From: an uncultured Clostridia bacterium
Lineage (GTDB): Bacteria > Bacillota > Clostridia > Oscillospirales > Acutalibacteraceae
Length of the DNA: 14,381 bases
Assembly (NCBI GenBank): GCA_946186725.1
Contig: CAMHOI010000005.1
Location: 1 to 14,381 of the forward strand
Reading direction: 5' to 3'
In this document: piece after piece, positions 13,206 to 14,381 of the stretch
Layout: the number at the start of each line of letters is the position of its first letter
Position numbering within the stretch: position 1 is the stretch's first letter
Made by a program: the position numbers and the translations under genes
The notes under the pieces: generated by a model
The model's input: the letters and a program-made list of their open reading frames with translations, nothing else
What the model was told of the DNA's origin: nothing
The model's database searches: none

Positions 13206-14146
13206 CGCACTTTCCTCCTTTCTCGGATCAGAGTCAACGCCGCGCCCACGAGGTCCTCCTCGCGATCGGCGTACAGCCAGTGGATCTCCTCCCGCCGGCG
13301 GAACCAGGTGAGCTGGCGCTTGGCATAGCGGCGGGTCTGCTGTTTGAGGCGGGCCAGGCACTCCTCCAGAGAGGCCCTGCCCTCAAAATAAGGGAACAGC
13401 TCCTTGTGCCCGATGGCCTGGGCGGCGGTCGCGGCGTCCGGCCGCTCAAAGGCGGCGCGCGCCTCCTCCGTCAGCCCGGCGGCGACCATGGCGTCCACCC
13501 GCCGGTCGATGCGGTCATAGAGCGCCGCGCGGTCCGCGAAGGTCACGCCGATCCAGAGGGGGTCAAAAGGGGGCTGATCGGGCTTGAACGCCCTTTCGGC
13601 CTCGCTCAGGCGGACGCCGGAGCCGTACCACAGTTCAAGCGCGCGCAGGACGCGCTTGCGGTCGTGGGGATGGAGGCGGGCGGCGGTGACGGGATCGACG
13701 GAAGCCAGCTCGCGGAGCATAGCCTCGTTTCCTTCCCGCTCGGCGCGGTCGGCAAGCGTCCGCCGCAGGTCGGGGTCGCCCCGGGGACCGGCAAAACGGA
13801 GCCCGTCTGCCAGCGCGTCGGCGTAGAGACCGGTGCCGCCCACGATCAGAGGCAGGCGACCGCGGGTGCGCACGCCGGCAATGGCGGCGAGGGCGTCCCC
13901 GCAGAACCGGGCGACCGAATAGGTCTCGGACGGATCGAGAAAGCCGATCAGGTGATGAGACACGCCCTGCCGCTCGGCCGGGGTGGGCTGAGCGGTGGCC
14001 ACGGGCATCCCGCGATAGACCTGCATGGAATCGCAGGAGACGATCTCCCCGTTCAGCTCCCGGGCCAGCGCGACGGCCAGCGCCGATTTTCCCGACGCGG
14101 TCGGGCCGACGACGAGGGGCAGAAAGCCCTTACCCCTGCCGTCCAA
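13202..14146 (-). CDS. miaA: tRNA dimethylallyltransferase
   Basis: Transfers a dimethylallyl group to N6 of adenosine 37 in tRNAs reading UNN codons. The product has 314 residues, the normal length. Motifs are the P-loop GPTASGKS (14-21), DSMQVYRGM (39-47) with the putative catalytic Asp39, HHLIG, VGGTGLY, the AIGHKE block, and the tRNA-binding QQTRRYAKRQLTWFRR near the C-terminus. The start is a TTG at 14146 with GGAG 7 bases upstream; it overlaps the mutL end by 17 bases, and no ATG lies between it and the P-loop. mutL-miaA adjacency is typical of Firmicutes. Its stop overlaps the next start in TTGA. Confidence 0.95.
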   Translation of the reverse strand: MDGRGKGFLPLVVGPTASGKSALAVALARELNGEIVSCDSMQVYRGMPVATAQPTPAERQGVSHHLIGFLDPSETYSVARFCGDALAAIAGVRTRGRLPLIVGGTGLYADALADGLRFAGPRGDPDLRRTLADRAEREGNEAMLRELASVDPVTAARLHPHDRKRVLRALELWYGSGVRLSEAERAFKPDQPPFDPLWIGVTFADRAALYDRIDRRVDAMVAAGLTEEARAAFERPDAATAAQAIGHKELFPYFEGRASLEECLARLKQQTRRYAKRQLTWFRRREEIHWLYADREEDLVGAALTLIRERRKVR

Positions 14147-14381
14147 ACTGCTTCTCCAGTTCCTGCCGCGTCAGGCGGAAGGCGACGGGACGGCCGTGGG
14201 GACAATAGCGCACGTCGCCGAATTCGGCCACCCGCCGGGCCAGGCCGAGCAGATCCTCGGTCGAGCGGTCGCCCCCTTTGACGGCGGCGCGGCAGGCGAT
14301 GTTATGATACAGCCAATCCAGAGCGTCGAGGGTGACGGCATTCTTCTCCTGCAGGAAGCCGGCGGCGATCTCCTCGACGAG
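14130..14381 (-). CDS. mutL: DNA mismatch repair protein MutL, C-terminal end (partial)
   Basis: The last 83 residues of MutL are visible; the gene enters from the right edge. The C-terminal endonuclease/dimerisation domain shows ACRAAVKGGD (the ACR motif) and CPHGRPVAF (the C-P-H-G-R-P metal-site motif) followed by LEKQFGR, as in MutL proteins of organisms lacking MutH. This implies a latent nicking endonuclease, although the DQHAxxER motif lies outside the window. The end overlaps the miaA start. Confidence 0.93.
   Translation of the reverse strand, partial: LVEEIAAGFLQEKNAVTLDALDWLYHNIACRAAVKGGDRSTEDLLGLARRVAEFGDVRYCPHGRPVAFRLTRQELEKQFGRQG

Noticed and set aside
13206..13361. Upstream extension of the HlyD-like frame into miaA
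   Set aside because: The Pro/Arg-rich translation is typical of an out-of-frame reading of miaA; the ribosome binding site at 13214-13221 and the membrane helix place the start at TTG 13205.
1..14381. A mobile element, CRISPR array, defence island or phage region
   Set aside because: All genes are conserved housekeeping or division genes in an order familiar from Firmicutes; no transposase, integrase, attachment-site repeats or spaced repeats were seen.

Overview
The window comes from a GC-rich bacterium of the Firmicutes, most likely a Clostridia member near the Oscillospiraceae. The evidence is the gene order (mutL-miaA, then yggS-sepF-ylmH-divIVA-ileS-lspA-rluD), a transketolase split into two subunits, purine-rich Shine-Dalgarno sites of the GGAGG type, and an FtsX-type ABC permease. 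The placement is inference from gene content and order; no rRNA or other taxonomic marker is present. I see no RNA genes, CRISPR arrays, insertion sequences, integrases or phage genes. There is no gene-free stretch over 300 bases; the longest non-coding gaps are about 50-70 bases.

Layout. From 1 to 1369 on the plus strand lies the 3' part of a large ABC transporter permease. It ends at a 21-bp perfect inverted repeat (1374-1418) that serves as a shared terminator for two convergent transcription units. Everything else, 1422 to 14381, is read on the minus strand as one tightly packed array. In transcription order it is: mutL (partial, enters from the right edge), miaA, an HlyD-like membrane-anchored adaptor gene with a frameshift near its 3' end, yggS, a sepF-ylmH fusion, divIVA, ileS, lspA, rluD, the two transketolase subunits, a terminator, cca, and a small lipoprotein.

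How the genes fit together. mutL and miaA serve DNA mismatch repair and tRNA modification. yggS, sepF-ylmH and divIVA match the division-linked block of Bacillus and other Firmicutes (ylmE, sepF, ylmG, ylmH, divIVA). Here the ylmG step is missing and SepF and YlmH are one polypeptide. ileS, lspA and rluD (isoleucyl-tRNA synthesis, lipoprotein maturation, 23S rRNA pseudouridylation) follow as in Bacillus. The split transketolase (non-oxidative pentose phosphate pathway) and cca (tRNA 3'-end synthesis) form the distal part. Many junctions overlap by 4-23 bases, so translational coupling is likely.

Most notable: the SepF-YlmH fusion; a near-consensus housekeeping promoter inside an AT-rich island of yggS, placed to drive the fusion and the genes after it; a frameshift in the HlyD-like gene that leaves its conserved C-terminal frame readable; a prfB-like CTT-TGA stop context at the end of sepF-ylmH whose +1 frame runs openly into divIVA; and a hidden terminator that shows the real cca start to be an internal GTG.
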